This document shows, one piece after another, positions 1 through 7,796 of a DNA stretch of 64,000 nucleotides. The position numbers were made by a program, and so were the translations under genes. The stretch covers positions 11,017,501-11,081,500 of the forward strand of contig NZ_CP109444.1 of the NCBI RefSeq assembly GCF_036227225.1, in the 5' to 3' direction. The notes beneath the pieces are model-generated. The model saw nothing but the letters and a program-made list of their open reading frames with translations, was not told the origin of the DNA and made no database searches. The DNA comes from Streptomyces sp. NBC_01478 (lineage in GTDB: Bacteria; Actinomycetota; Actinomycetes; Streptomycetales; Streptomycetaceae). The number at the start of each line of letters is the position of its first letter. Position 1 is the first letter of the stretch.

Positions 1-1
1 G

Positions 2-460
2 CGCAAGGAGTGGGGAGGGCCCTTCCTGCTCAAGGGAGTCACCCGCGTGGACGACGCCAAGCGGGCCGTCGACGCCGGAGTGTCCGCCCTCTCCGTCTCC
101 AACCACGGCGGCAACAACCTCGACACCACTCCCGCCACCATCCGCGTACTCCCCGCGATAGCGGACGCGGTCGGCACGCAGATCGAAGTCCTCCTCGACG
201 GCGGTGTGCGTCGGGGCGGCGACGTGGCCAAGGCGCTCGCCCTCGGCGCCCGCGCCGTCCTGATCGGCCGCGCCTATCTCTGGGGCCTGGCCGCGAACGG
301 GCAGGCAGGCGTGGAGAACGTCCTGGACATCCTCCGCAGCGGCCTCGACTCGGCGGTCCTGGGCCTCGGGCACTCCTCCGTCCACGAGTTGACGCCGGAC
401 GACCTGGTCATCCCCCCGGGCTTCCCCCTCGTCCTGGGCCGCGACACCCCGGCCGCCTGA
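2..460 (+). CDS. mftD: MftD, pre-mycofactocin synthase (3' part only)
   Basis: C-terminal 152 residues of an FMN-dependent alpha-hydroxy-acid dehydrogenase family enzyme; the 5' part lies left of the window. The reading frame is open from base 2. Visible are the WGGPFLLKGV strand, SNHGGNNLD (lactate dehydrogenases of this family usually have HGGRQLD) and the FMN phosphate segment LLDGGVRRGGDV followed by GARAVLIGRAYLWGL. The NNLD variant, the ending HSSVHELTPDDLVIPPGF and the following mftE and mftF identify MftD, which oxidatively deaminates the peptide-derived AHDP intermediate to pre-mycofactocin. The stop is 2 bases before the mftE start, so it is the same operon. Confidence 0.93.
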   Translation, partial: RKEWGGPFLLKGVTRVDDAKRAVDAGVSALSVSNHGGNNLDTTPATIRVLPAIADAVGTQIEVLLDGGVRRGGDVAKALALGARAVLIGRAYLWGLAANGQAGVENVLDILRSGLDSAVLGLGHSSVHELTPDDLVIPPGFPLVLGRDTPAA

Positions 461-462
461 GC

Positions 463-1212
463 GTGTTCGGGGACCCGGCGACCGAACTCGCCCACACCGC
501 CTGGCCGTTGGTGCCGTCCGACGCGCTGGTCCTCCTGCCGATCGGCTCCACCGAACAGCACGGCCCGCATCTGCCGCTCGACACGGACAGCGTCATCGCC
601 GAGGCTGTCGCGCGGCGAGCGGCAACTGCCGTCCCCCGGGCGCTGGTTGCACCGACCCTTCCCTACGGCGCCAGCGGCGAGCACGCGGGCTTCCCCGGCA
701 CCGTCTCGATCGGCCACGAAGCGCTGCGCACGGTGCTGGTGGAGGCCGTACGCTCGCTGTCGCCGTGGGCCGGACGGATCGTCCTCGTCAACGGCCACGG
801 CGGCAACACCGCCACCCTCGGCACCGCCCTGAGGTTGTTGCGCACCGAGGGCCATGACGTGGCCTGGACCGGCTGCGCCGTTCCCGGAGGCGACGCGCAC
901 GCCGGTCGTTCCGAGACCTCGGTGATGCTCCATCTCGCCCCGGAACACGTGCACTTGGAGGCGGCGGTAGCCGGTGACACCCGTCCGCTGGCCGCGCTCC
1001 TCCCGGACCTGATGGCCCACGGGGTCCGCGCGGTCTCACCCTCCGGAGTCCTCGGCGACCCGACCGGCGCCTCCGCCGCGGAAGGACACAGAGCGATGGA
1101 CACGATGGTGTCGGCGGCCGTCCGCCGGATCACCGCCTGGACCGTGGACAACCGGGGCCGCCTCGCCGAACCGGTCCCGGGGGAATCGGCCCACCAGGTC
1201 GTACGACCATGA
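463..1212 (+). CDS. mftE: MftE, mycofactocin precursor peptidase (creatininase family)
   Basis: 249-residue creatininase-fold metallopeptidase. In known pathways MftE cleaves the modified MftA peptide to release its last two residues as AHDP. Family metal-site motifs are visible: STEQHGPHLPLDTD near residue 30, NGHGGN near 110 and GDAHAGRSETS near 145. I chose GTG at 463 because it lies directly after the mftD stop and gives the usual length of about 250; the open frame upstream is only the shifted frame of mftD. The stop overlaps the mftF start (ATGA at 1209-1212), so translation is probably coupled. Confidence 0.9.
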   Translation: MFGDPATELAHTAWPLVPSDALVLLPIGSTEQHGPHLPLDTDSVIAEAVARRAATAVPRALVAPTLPYGASGEHAGFPGTVSIGHEALRTVLVEAVRSLSPWAGRIVLVNGHGGNTATLGTALRLLRTEGHDVAWTGCAVPGGDAHAGRSETSVMLHLAPEHVHLEAAVAGDTRPLAALLPDLMAHGVRAVSPSGVLGDPTGASAAEGHRAMDTMVSAAVRRITAWTVDNRGRLAEPVPGESAHQVVRP

Positions 1213-2594
1213 CGTTGCCCGCCGGCTTCCTGGTCCTGCTCGACCGGCACACCCGGGTCGTGGACGGCGGCCGGGCCCTCGTCGGCGGCTTCCCGACCCG
1301 GCTGATCCGGTTGACCCCGCGGGCCCGACGCCTGCTCAGCGGGCGGACGTTGCGGGTGCGGGACGCGGCCGGCGCGCTGCTCGTGGACCGGTTGCTCGAC
1401 CTCGGCATGGCCAATCCCGTCGTAGCCTCGCTGCCGCTGCCCGCCGACCCCCGCTGCACGGTCGTCGTGCCGGTCCGCGACCGCCCACGTCAACTGGCCA
1501 GGCTGCTCAGCAGTGTTGCCGAGGAACACCCCGTGATCGTGATCGACGACGCGTCACGGCACCCGAGGGCCGTCGCCGCCGTGGCCGCCGAACACGGGGC
1601 CACCCTGGTTCCCTTGACGACGAACGTGGGCCCGGCCGCCGCCCGCAACGTCGGACTTCGGCTCGTCACCACCCCTTTCGTCGTGTTCGCCGACTCCGAC
1701 ATCGTGCTGCCCCCCGACACCGTGCCCACCCTCCTCCGGCACTTCGCCGACCCCGCCGTCGCCATGGCTGTACCCCGCATCACCGGGCTGCCCTCCGCCG
1801 CCCCGACCTGGATCGAACGCTACGAGAACGCACGCTCCTCGCTCGACCTGGGCGCCCACCCGGCCGGAGTCCGCCCCGGCAGCCCCGTCTCCTGGGCCTC
1901 CACGGCCTGCGTCGTGGCACGAGTGGACGCGCTGACGGACGGCTTCGACGAGGGGATGCGGGTCGGCGAGGACGTCGACCTGTGCTGGCGCCTGATCGAA
2001 GAGGGTCGACGCGTGCGTTACGAACCGGCCGCCGAGGCGGCACACGAACACCGCGCCCGGGCCGGCGACTGGTTGCTCCGCAAGGCCGTCTACGGCACCG
2101 GCGCGCAGCCCCTCGCCGAACGCCACCCGCGCTTCATCGCCCCGGTCGTGTTCGCCCCCTGGAGTGCCGCGTTCGTCACCGCCCTGCTCGCCCAGCGGCG
2201 TTGGTCGGTGCCCGTCGCCGGGGCCGTCCTCGTGGGTGTCACCGTCAGAATCGGCCGCAAGCTCGACGGCACCGGGCGCCCGTACCGGCTCGCCGCGCGG
2301 CTCACGGCCAACGGGGCGCTCGCGGCCGTGTCCCAGACATCGGCCCTGTTCAACCGGCACTGGTGGCCCCTCACGGTCGTCGGCTGTGTGGCGTCCCGCC
2401 GGGTGCGCAGGGCCGCCGCGATGGCCGCGCTGGCCGACATCGCCCTTGAGTACCGGCGCGACCGGGCCCACCTCGACCCGGTCCGCTACGGCGTCGCGCG
2501 CCGCCTCGACGACCTCGCCTACGGGGCCGGCGTGTGGCTGTCCGCCCTCAAGGGCCGCTCCACCGCGGCGCTGCGACCTCGCATCACCCGCTGA
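1209..2594 (+). CDS. mftF: MftF, mycofactocin glycosyltransferase (GT2)
   Basis: 461 residues. An N-terminal region of about 80 residues is followed by a GT-A family 2 glycosyltransferase domain: VVVPVRDRP near residue 87, DDAS near 115, a DSDI metal-binding motif near 160 and a later GEDVDLCWRL segment typical of the acceptor-side ED motif. The C-terminal third has hydrophobic stretches (APVVFAPWSAAFVTALLA), which suggests membrane association. In mycobacteria MftF adds a beta-1,4-glucose chain to pre-mycofactocin. It is the last gene of the mft operon here; 121 bases separate it from the next gene. Confidence 0.9.
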   Translation: MTLPAGFLVLLDRHTRVVDGGRALVGGFPTRLIRLTPRARRLLSGRTLRVRDAAGALLVDRLLDLGMANPVVASLPLPADPRCTVVVPVRDRPRQLARLLSSVAEEHPVIVIDDASRHPRAVAAVAAEHGATLVPLTTNVGPAAARNVGLRLVTTPFVVFADSDIVLPPDTVPTLLRHFADPAVAMAVPRITGLPSAAPTWIERYENARSSLDLGAHPAGVRPGSPVSWASTACVVARVDALTDGFDEGMRVGEDVDLCWRLIEEGRRVRYEPAAEAAHEHRARAGDWLLRKAVYGTGAQPLAERHPRFIAPVVFAPWSAAFVTALLAQRRWSVPVAGAVLVGVTVRIGRKLDGTGRPYRLAARLTANGALAAVSQTSALFNRHWWPLTVVGCVASRRVRRAAAMAALADIALEYRRDRAHLDPVRYGVARRLDDLAYGAGVWLSALKGRSTAALRPRITR

Positions 2595-2715
2595 TCCTTG
2601 GGTCCCGGTCAGCGGAAATCGGCCAGCGGGCGCCCGGTCCGGGAAAAGACACTGGGATCATCCCGCCGCGCGTCCGCGGCACTTGCGAAGTACCAGGCAG
2701 CAGGAGGTGTGCGGC

Positions 2716-3897
2716 GTGACGCACGAAGTGGTCAACCGTGTCGAGGATCTCGGGCCCGAACTGGCCGCACTCGCCGAAGAGAACGAGAAACTCGGCAAGT
2801 TGAGCGACCGCACCGTCGAACTGCTCCGCTCGGCAGGCGTGATCCGGCTCCTCCAGCCCAAGGAGTTCGGCGGCTACAGCGCCCACCCCCGGGACTTCGC
2901 GGAAGCGGTGATGGCCGTCGCACGGTACGACGGTGCCGCCGGCTGGGTGAGCGGTGTCGTGGGCGTACACCCTTGGGAACTGGCCCAGTTGGACCCCCGG
3001 CTCGCCCACGAGGTGTGGGACGAGAACCCGGACACCTGGATCGCCTCGCCGTACATGCCCAACGGCATCGCCGACCCGGTGGACGGCGGCTACGTCCTCA
3101 GCGGACGCTGGCCCTTCTCCTCCGGCAGCGACCACTGCGACTGGGACTTCCTCGGCGCCCTCGTCGGCGACGGCAAGGGCAAGCCGGCCGGCCCGATCTC
3201 CGTACTCCACGTCGTGCTGCCGCGCTCCGACTACGAGATCATCGACGGTACTTGGGACGTCGTCGGCCTGGCGGGCACCGGCAGCAAGGACGTCGTCGTC
3301 GACAAGGCGTTCATCCCCGCCTACCGCACCATCAAGCAGGAGACGGTCCAGGAGGGCAGCGCCGCCGAGGCGGTCGGACTCACCGACACCCTCTACAAAC
3401 TGCCCTTCAGCTCCATGTTCCCCCTCGGCATCACCGCTGCCGTCATCGGCATCTGCGAGGGTGCGCTAGCCCTCCACCTGTCCCAGCAGCGCGATCGCGT
3501 CGCCGTGACCGGCGTCCAAGTACGCGACGACCCCTACGTGTTGTACGCCGCCGGGGAGGCCGCGGCGGAGATCGCCGCCTCCCGGGTCCAACTGATCGAC
3601 GGCATCAGCCGGTTGTACGACCAGGTCGAGGCCGGGAAGCTCGTCACCATCGAGGACCGTTCCAACGTCCGCCGCAACCAGGTCCGTTGCGCATGGCGTG
3701 CCGTCTCCGCGCTGGACGAGATCTTCGTGCGGTCCGGCGGCAACGCGATCCGGCGCGACAACCCGATGCAGCGGTTCTGGCGGGACGCGCACGTGGGACT
3801 CCAGCACATGATCCATGTCCCCGGGTCCGCGTACCACGCCAACGCCCTGGCCCACATGGGACTTGAGCTGCCCGAGGCGATGCGCGTCCTGATCTGA
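2716..3897 (+). CDS. HsaA-like flavin-dependent monooxygenase, oxygenase component
   Basis: 393 residues, acyl-CoA dehydrogenase fold, group D flavin monooxygenase. Segments strongly recall HsaA, which hydroxylates 3-HSA to the catechol 3,4-DHSA in steroid degradation: LLQPKEFGG, AGWVSGVVGVHPWELA, FSSGSDHCDWDFLGALV, VVGLAGTGSKDVVV and PMQRFWRDAHVGLQH. The GTG start at 2716 has AGGAGG at 2702-2707. It is followed after 48 bases by a flavin reductase, the expected partner that supplies reduced flavin. The family also contains hydroxylases of other phenols and of polyketides, so the substrate is inferred from the HsaC-G-like genes at 47-56 kb. Confidence 0.8.
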   Translation: MTHEVVNRVEDLGPELAALAEENEKLGKLSDRTVELLRSAGVIRLLQPKEFGGYSAHPRDFAEAVMAVARYDGAAGWVSGVVGVHPWELAQLDPRLAHEVWDENPDTWIASPYMPNGIADPVDGGYVLSGRWPFSSGSDHCDWDFLGALVGDGKGKPAGPISVLHVVLPRSDYEIIDGTWDVVGLAGTGSKDVVVDKAFIPAYRTIKQETVQEGSAAEAVGLTDTLYKLPFSSMFPLGITAAVIGICEGALALHLSQQRDRVAVTGVQVRDDPYVLYAAGEAAAEIAASRVQLIDGISRLYDQVEAGKLVTIEDRSNVRRNQVRCAWRAVSALDEIFVRSGGNAIRRDNPMQRFWRDAHVGLQHMIHVPGSAYHANALAHMGLELPEAMRVLI

Positions 3898-3906
3898 CAT
3901 TGGATC

Positions 3907-3919
3907 TGACGGACCGTCA
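3907..3919. promoter_or_regulatory. Short perfect palindrome before the flavin reductase gene
   Basis: TGACGGACCGTCA is a perfect 13-base palindrome 27 bases before the start of the HsaB-like gene. It resembles a TetR half-site pair but lacks the flanks of the AGACCG..CGGTAC operators found elsewhere here. It could be an internal operator or chance. Confidence 0.3.
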
Positions 3920-3945
3920 AGAACGTGCGAGATCAAGGAGGGGCC

Positions 3946-4464
3946 GTGACGGACGCGGTCGAAGGGCGCTACTTCCGTGAGGTGCTGGGGCACTTCCCCA
4001 CGAGCGTGGTCGCCATCACCACGACGGACACCGACCGGCAACCCCGGGGAATGATCGTCGGAACCTTCATGTCCGTGTCCCTGGAACCGCCCCTGGTGTC
4101 CTTCCTGGTGGACGGTTCCTCCAACACCCTGCGGACGATCCGGACGGCCGGGCGCTTCTGCGCCAACGCGCTCGCGGGCAACCAGGAACGCCTCTCCCGG
4201 CAGATGGCCGGCGGCCCGAACCGCTTCGAGGGCGCCGACTGGCAGGATTCCCCGCTCGGCAATCCCGTCCTGGACGGAGTCGTCGCATGGGTCGACTGCA
4301 CCGTCGAGAAGATCGTCGAACTCGGTGACCACCAACTGGTCGTCGGCCGGGTCGGCACGCTCCGCGTCGAGTCGATGAAGACCCCCTTGCTCTTCTTCCG
4401 CGGTGGATACGGCGACTATCTGTCGAGCACGACCCTGCTGCTGGACAGCCTCGTCGGCTGGTGA
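3946..4464 (+). CDS. HsaB-like flavin reductase
   Basis: 172-residue flavin reductase-like FMN-binding split-barrel protein. Typical segments are FPTSVVAITT, SVSLEPPLVSFLV, GRFCANALAGNQE and a C-terminal LLFFRGGYGDY. It would use NAD(P)H to reduce flavin for the monooxygenase encoded just upstream, as HsaB does for HsaA. The GTG at 3946 is preferred over the in-frame GTG at 3925 because AAGGAGG lies just before it (about 3935-3941). It probably shares a transcript with the upstream gene. Confidence 0.82.
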   Translation: MTDAVEGRYFREVLGHFPTSVVAITTTDTDRQPRGMIVGTFMSVSLEPPLVSFLVDGSSNTLRTIRTAGRFCANALAGNQERLSRQMAGGPNRFEGADWQDSPLGNPVLDGVVAWVDCTVEKIVELGDHQLVVGRVGTLRVESMKTPLLFFRGGYGDYLSSTTLLLDSLVGW

Positions 4465-4518
4465 GAGAGCACAGAACAAAATGAGCCGCTCGATCGCGAG
4501 ATCAAAGGAGATCCGCTG

Positions 4519-5262
4519 ATGCGACAAGACCTGCATTTCAGACTGGAACGCATCTCTGCCTGGTGCGGATTCGTACTGCTGCTGGGATTCGCCGTCGCTT
4601 TTTCCGTCGGCCATCTCATCACGCCGATGGACCCGACGGAGAACGCCCAGGGCGTCGTCGAATTCCTCACCGACCATCAGACGGGCATCCTCGCCTGCGC
4701 CGCGATCATGGTCCTCGTCGTCCCGTTCGAGTACCCCTTCGTGGTCGTCACCAGCATGCAGATGCGCCGTATCGAGGGCGGGTGGGGTCTGCTGTCCATG
4801 ACCCAGCTCCTCACCGGCGTCGTCGCGCCGATCGGCTTCTTCTTCCCGATCGCGATACTCGCCGCCGCGGCCTATCGACCGGAGAGTCACTCTCCCGACG
4901 TCCTCTACGCGATGTCGGACATCTACTGGCTCATGCTGGTCGGCAACGCCTGCATATTCGTCCTTCAGGTCTGGTCGATCGGATACGCGGCACTCGTCGA
5001 CAACCGGGCCAAGCCGGTATTCCCGCGCTGGTTCGGATATCTCAACCTGGTGCTCGGAGTGCTGCTCATCCCGGGCGCCTTCGTCTTCCTCACCAAGACC
5101 GGACCGTTCGCCTGGAACGGCCTGCTCGCGAACGTCCTTCCCACGGCGGTGTATTTCATCTGGAAGATCGCCACGCCGATCGTGCTGCTGCGTGCCGTGA
5201 AATCAGAAGAGGAAGAGGCAAGGGCGACGGCCGCGGAACCCGCCGAACTGGCGAGCACCTAG
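4519..5262 (+). CDS. Six-helix integral membrane protein, function unknown
   Basis: 247 residues with six hydrophobic segments, roughly residues 13-33, 52-77, 92-115, 128-150, 168-190 and 197-222, and a charged C-terminal tail rich in Glu and Ala. AAAGGAG precedes the ATG at proper distance. I recognise no transporter or enzyme motif. Co-orientation with the HsaA/HsaB-like genes (54-base gap) suggests a role in the same pathway, for example substrate or electron handling, but that is inference. Its last 4 bases overlap the convergent TetR gene. Confidence 0.72.
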   Translation: MRQDLHFRLERISAWCGFVLLLGFAVAFSVGHLITPMDPTENAQGVVEFLTDHQTGILACAAIMVLVVPFEYPFVVVTSMQMRRIEGGWGLLSMTQLLTGVVAPIGFFFPIAILAAAAYRPESHSPDVLYAMSDIYWLMLVGNACIFVLQVWSIGYAALVDNRAKPVFPRWFGYLNLVLGVLLIPGAFVFLTKTGPFAWNGLLANVLPTAVYFIWKIATPIVLLRAVKSEEEEARATAAEPAELAST

Positions 5263-6017
5263 CACTCCGGCTGCACCGCGGCCGTTCCGGCGCGGCGGCG
5301 ATGTGCTCGCTGTCGGCAGGCCGCTCCGCAGTAGCGGGCCGGGCGGCCGGTGGGCCGGGCCTCGAGCCGGGCTCCGCACTCCTCGCATCGCGGTGCGGTG
5401 CCAAGCGCGCCGTGTCCGTCACGAAACACCCGTCCTTCCGTGACGGACACGGAACTCCGCAGACTCTCCAGCGCCAGCCGCACCATGCGGTGGCCGCCGT
5501 TCCGGTCGCGGTGCGCGGCCCACATGGTCGCGCACCCGACGGTGAGCGCGGCGACATCGTCCGTGCTGACATCGGTGCGGACCCCACCGGCCCGCTGGGC
5601 CGCGCGCAGCAGTTCGTCGAGTGCCTGGCGAAACCGTCGCGCCGACGCGGCCAGGCCGGGACGCGGCCAACTCGACTCCGTGGTCAAGGCGTCGCAGGCG
5701 TGCTTGCGCCCGTGGGACGTGTCGACGACCTCCAGGAGGAAGCCGAAGAAAGCGGCCACAGGGTCGGTGCGGGCCGCCCATCGCCGAGCGGCTTCCACCT
5801 GGTTGTCGATCTGCTGGACGAGTACGGCCTCCAGCAGGATGTCCTTGCTGGGGAAGTGCCGGTGGACGGTGCCGGCGCCGACTCCCGCCTGCCGTGCGAT
5901 CACGCCGATCGAGACGTCCAGGCCCTGCTCGTCGAACGCCCGCGAGGCGGCGGCGAGCACCTTCGTACGGTTGCGGCGGGCATCGGCCCGACCGACGTCA
6001 CGGGGAGGTGCGGTCAT
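5259..6017 (-). CDS. TetR-family regulator with C-terminal Cys4 zinc-finger-like tail
   Basis: 252 residues. The N-terminal TetR HTH spans about residues 15-60 (IGVIARQAGVGAGTVHRHFPSKD), then a helical ligand domain to about 190. Unusually, the C-terminus adds a cysteine cluster, CEEC at 211-214 and YCGAAC at 229-234, followed by a basic RQRAHRRR tail. The CxxC...YCxxxCRQR pattern resembles small zinc-binding tails found on various actinobacterial proteins. Start ATG at 6017 follows GGGATTACGTGAC on the minus strand. It is divergent from the NmrA-like gene, which it may control, and convergent with the membrane protein gene. Confidence 0.82.
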   Translation of the reverse strand: MTAPPRDVGRADARRNRTKVLAAASRAFDEQGLDVSIGVIARQAGVGAGTVHRHFPSKDILLEAVLVQQIDNQVEAARRWAARTDPVAAFFGFLLEVVDTSHGRKHACDALTTESSWPRPGLAASARRFRQALDELLRAAQRAGGVRTDVSTDDVAALTVGCATMWAAHRDRNGGHRMVRLALESLRSSVSVTEGRVFRDGHGALGTAPRCEECGARLEARPTGRPARYCGAACRQRAHRRRAGTAAVQPEC

Positions 6018-6029
6018 GTCACGTAATCC

Positions 6030-6048
6030 CTTGTCCGCCGGACTCAAG
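6030..6048. promoter_or_regulatory. Imperfect dyad between divergent TetR and NmrA-like genes
   Basis: CTTG-TCCG-C-CGGA-CT-CAAG is an inverted repeat 13 bases upstream of the TetR start and about 75 bases upstream of the NmrA-like start. Position and symmetry fit a TetR autoregulatory operator. Arms are perfect for four plus four bases but spacing is slightly asymmetric. Confidence 0.4.
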
Positions 6049-6122
6049 CGGGTGCAGCATTCCACATCGACCCCGGGCCGAACCCCAGCGTGCCCACCGA
6101 CAATCCCGGGGCGGAGGACGAC

Positions 6123-7022
6123 ATGACCACTGACCGCTTGGTCGTCGTGACCGGTGCGACCGGCCGACAGGGCGGCGCCACCGCACGCCGGCTCCTCGCG
6201 GCCGGCAGACCGGTGCGCGTACTCGTACGGGACCCGACCGCTCCCGCCGCCAAGGCACTCGAAAACGCGGGGGCCGAGCTCGCCCGCGGCGACTTCGACG
6301 ACCCGCCGAGTCTGCCCGCGGCGCTGGAGGGAGCGGCGGCGCTGTTCGCCGTGCCGCCCGTGGCATTCGGACCGGACGGGGCCGACGTGGAACGGGAGTT
6401 GGCCCGGGGCCGGGCACTGACCGATGCCGCGGCCGCCGTGGGCGTCGAGCACGTCGTGTTCACGGGCGTTGCGTCCACGCCGGGTCGTCCCGGTGGCTCC
6501 GAGGGAAAGAAACGCATCGAGGAGTACCTGCGGGAGCGGATCCGGTCGGTGACCGTGCTGCGCCCGGTGCGGTTCATGTCGAACTATCTCGGTTCCACGT
6601 CCATCGGCCTCGACGGCATCTTCGGCGGCGTGCACCGGCACATCTTTCCGCCCGACGAACCCGTCCAGATCATCGCGGTGGAGGACATCGCGGAGTTCGC
6701 CGCGCTGGCCTTCGAGCAGCCGGACCGGTTCGCGGGACGGAGCCTGGAACTGGCCGGGGACGCCCCCACCCCGGCCGAGGCGGTCGCCGCGATCAGCGAG
6801 GTCACCGGAGCCGCGGTGCGCTACGAGCAGATCACCCGCGCCGAGGCCGCCGCGCTCAATCCCGAGATCGCCCAGGTCCGCGATAGCTGGGCAGCCGGAT
6901 CACGCTGGCACGCCGATATCGAGGCGCTGCGCATCATCCACCCCGGACTCCGCACGCTCGCGGACTGGCTCGCCGAGTCCGGCGCCGCCCTGCTGCGGAA
7001 GCGACTCCACGAAACCGCGTAG
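6123..7022 (+). CDS. NmrA-family NAD(P)-binding protein
   Basis: 299 residues, atypical short-chain dehydrogenase of the NmrA/HSCARG type. The N-terminal Rossmann motif is GATGRQGGATARRLL, then VRVLVRD for NADP recognition and GVASTPGRPGG in the middle. No classic YxxxK catalytic pair is visible, so it may be a redox sensor or a quinone- or isoflavone-reductase-like enzyme. ATG at 6123 is preferred over 6090 because GGAGG stands about 7 bases upstream. It is divergent from the TetR gene on the left. Confidence 0.78.
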   Translation: MTTDRLVVVTGATGRQGGATARRLLAAGRPVRVLVRDPTAPAAKALENAGAELARGDFDDPPSLPAALEGAAALFAVPPVAFGPDGADVERELARGRALTDAAAAVGVEHVVFTGVASTPGRPGGSEGKKRIEEYLRERIRSVTVLRPVRFMSNYLGSTSIGLDGIFGGVHRHIFPPDEPVQIIAVEDIAEFAALAFEQPDRFAGRSLELAGDAPTPAEAVAAISEVTGAAVRYEQITRAEAAALNPEIAQVRDSWAAGSRWHADIEALRIIHPGLRTLADWLAESGAALLRKRLHETA

Positions 7023-7039
7023 CGCCCCGGCAGGTGTCG

Positions 7040-7678
7040 CTACGGGCAGGACTCCCCGAACTTCACCACGGAGAACTCCACCGGCTGTCCGCTCAGCTTC
7101 GTCCCGGCCGACGGCTTCTGCGAGCACACCTGCCAGTTCGACTCCACCAGTACGTAACGTCCGTCCCCGGAAGCGTCGTTGACCGTGATCGACGTACTGG
7201 AGTCGAGTGCGTCGCGGGCGGTGTTCACCGACTTCCCCTTGAAGTCCGGCATTTTCCCGCCGGCTTGAGCGGGTGCTGACTGGTCCTTCGCCGGGCAGGT
7301 CTCGTCGAGTTTCACCGCGCCGAAGTCGAGTCGGGTGTCCGTGGACGCGGTGGAGCCGGCCTTCACGTTCTGGGAGCAGACCTTCCAGTCCCGGTCGAGG
7401 ATCTGGTGCCGTTCGCGGCCGAGCGAGTCGTGGGACGTGAGGCTGTAGAAACCCTGTTTCTGGGCGGCGTCCTGGGCGGATTGGAGGCCCATACCCACGA
7501 ATTCGGGGACGGTTTTGGCCTTGCCGCCGGTCGTGGTCGTCGTACTTCCACCGCCGCCGGTGGTGTCGGTACGGCAGGCGGCCGCGCTGCCGCCGATGAC
7601 GAGGACACCCGCGGTGACCGCGCCGAGGAGTCTCCAGTCGCGCTTCCTCTTCGGCGGCGTAAATGAGGAGTTGGACAC
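7040..7678 (-). CDS. Putative lipoprotein with two PASTA-like repeats
   Basis: 212 residues. A basic N-terminus (PPKRKRDWR) is followed by a hydrophobic stretch ending in GGSAAAC, with Cys35 as a possible lipidation site, then a Gly/Thr-rich linker. Two repeats follow, starting VPEFVGMGLQSAQDAAQKQG near residue 57 and MPDFKGKSVNTARDAL near 140; both match the PASTA pattern of a Pro-Asp/Glu-Phe strand plus AxxAL helix. Each repeat is followed by a WxVCSQ segment and ends at a Cys. PASTA domains usually bind peptidoglycan or mediate surface contacts; no kinase domain is present. Start GTG at 7678. Confidence 0.68.
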   Translation of the reverse strand: MSNSSFTPPKRKRDWRLLGAVTAGVLVIGGSAAACRTDTTGGGGSTTTTTGGKAKTVPEFVGMGLQSAQDAAQKQGFYSLTSHDSLGRERHQILDRDWKVCSQNVKAGSTASTDTRLDFGAVKLDETCPAKDQSAPAQAGGKMPDFKGKSVNTARDALDSSTSITVNDASGDGRYVLVESNWQVCSQKPSAGTKLSGQPVEFSVVKFGESCP

Positions 7679-7796
7679 GGTACGCCCCCGATGTGTGGAT
7701 GAAGGGACACTGTGTCAGATGTACCCGGTCGACCGCACGTTGGGTGACGAACCGTGACAGTTTTCGAGGTGGGGGCGAACTCGCCACGGACCACTG

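Noticed and set aside
3466..4890. 474-residue open frame on the minus strand
   Set aside because: Shadow of the monooxygenase, flavin reductase and membrane protein genes; the product is a charged low-complexity chain.
7040..7678. PASTA-containing Ser/Thr kinase
   Set aside because: No kinase domain is present; only a signal segment, a linker and two PASTA-like repeats.
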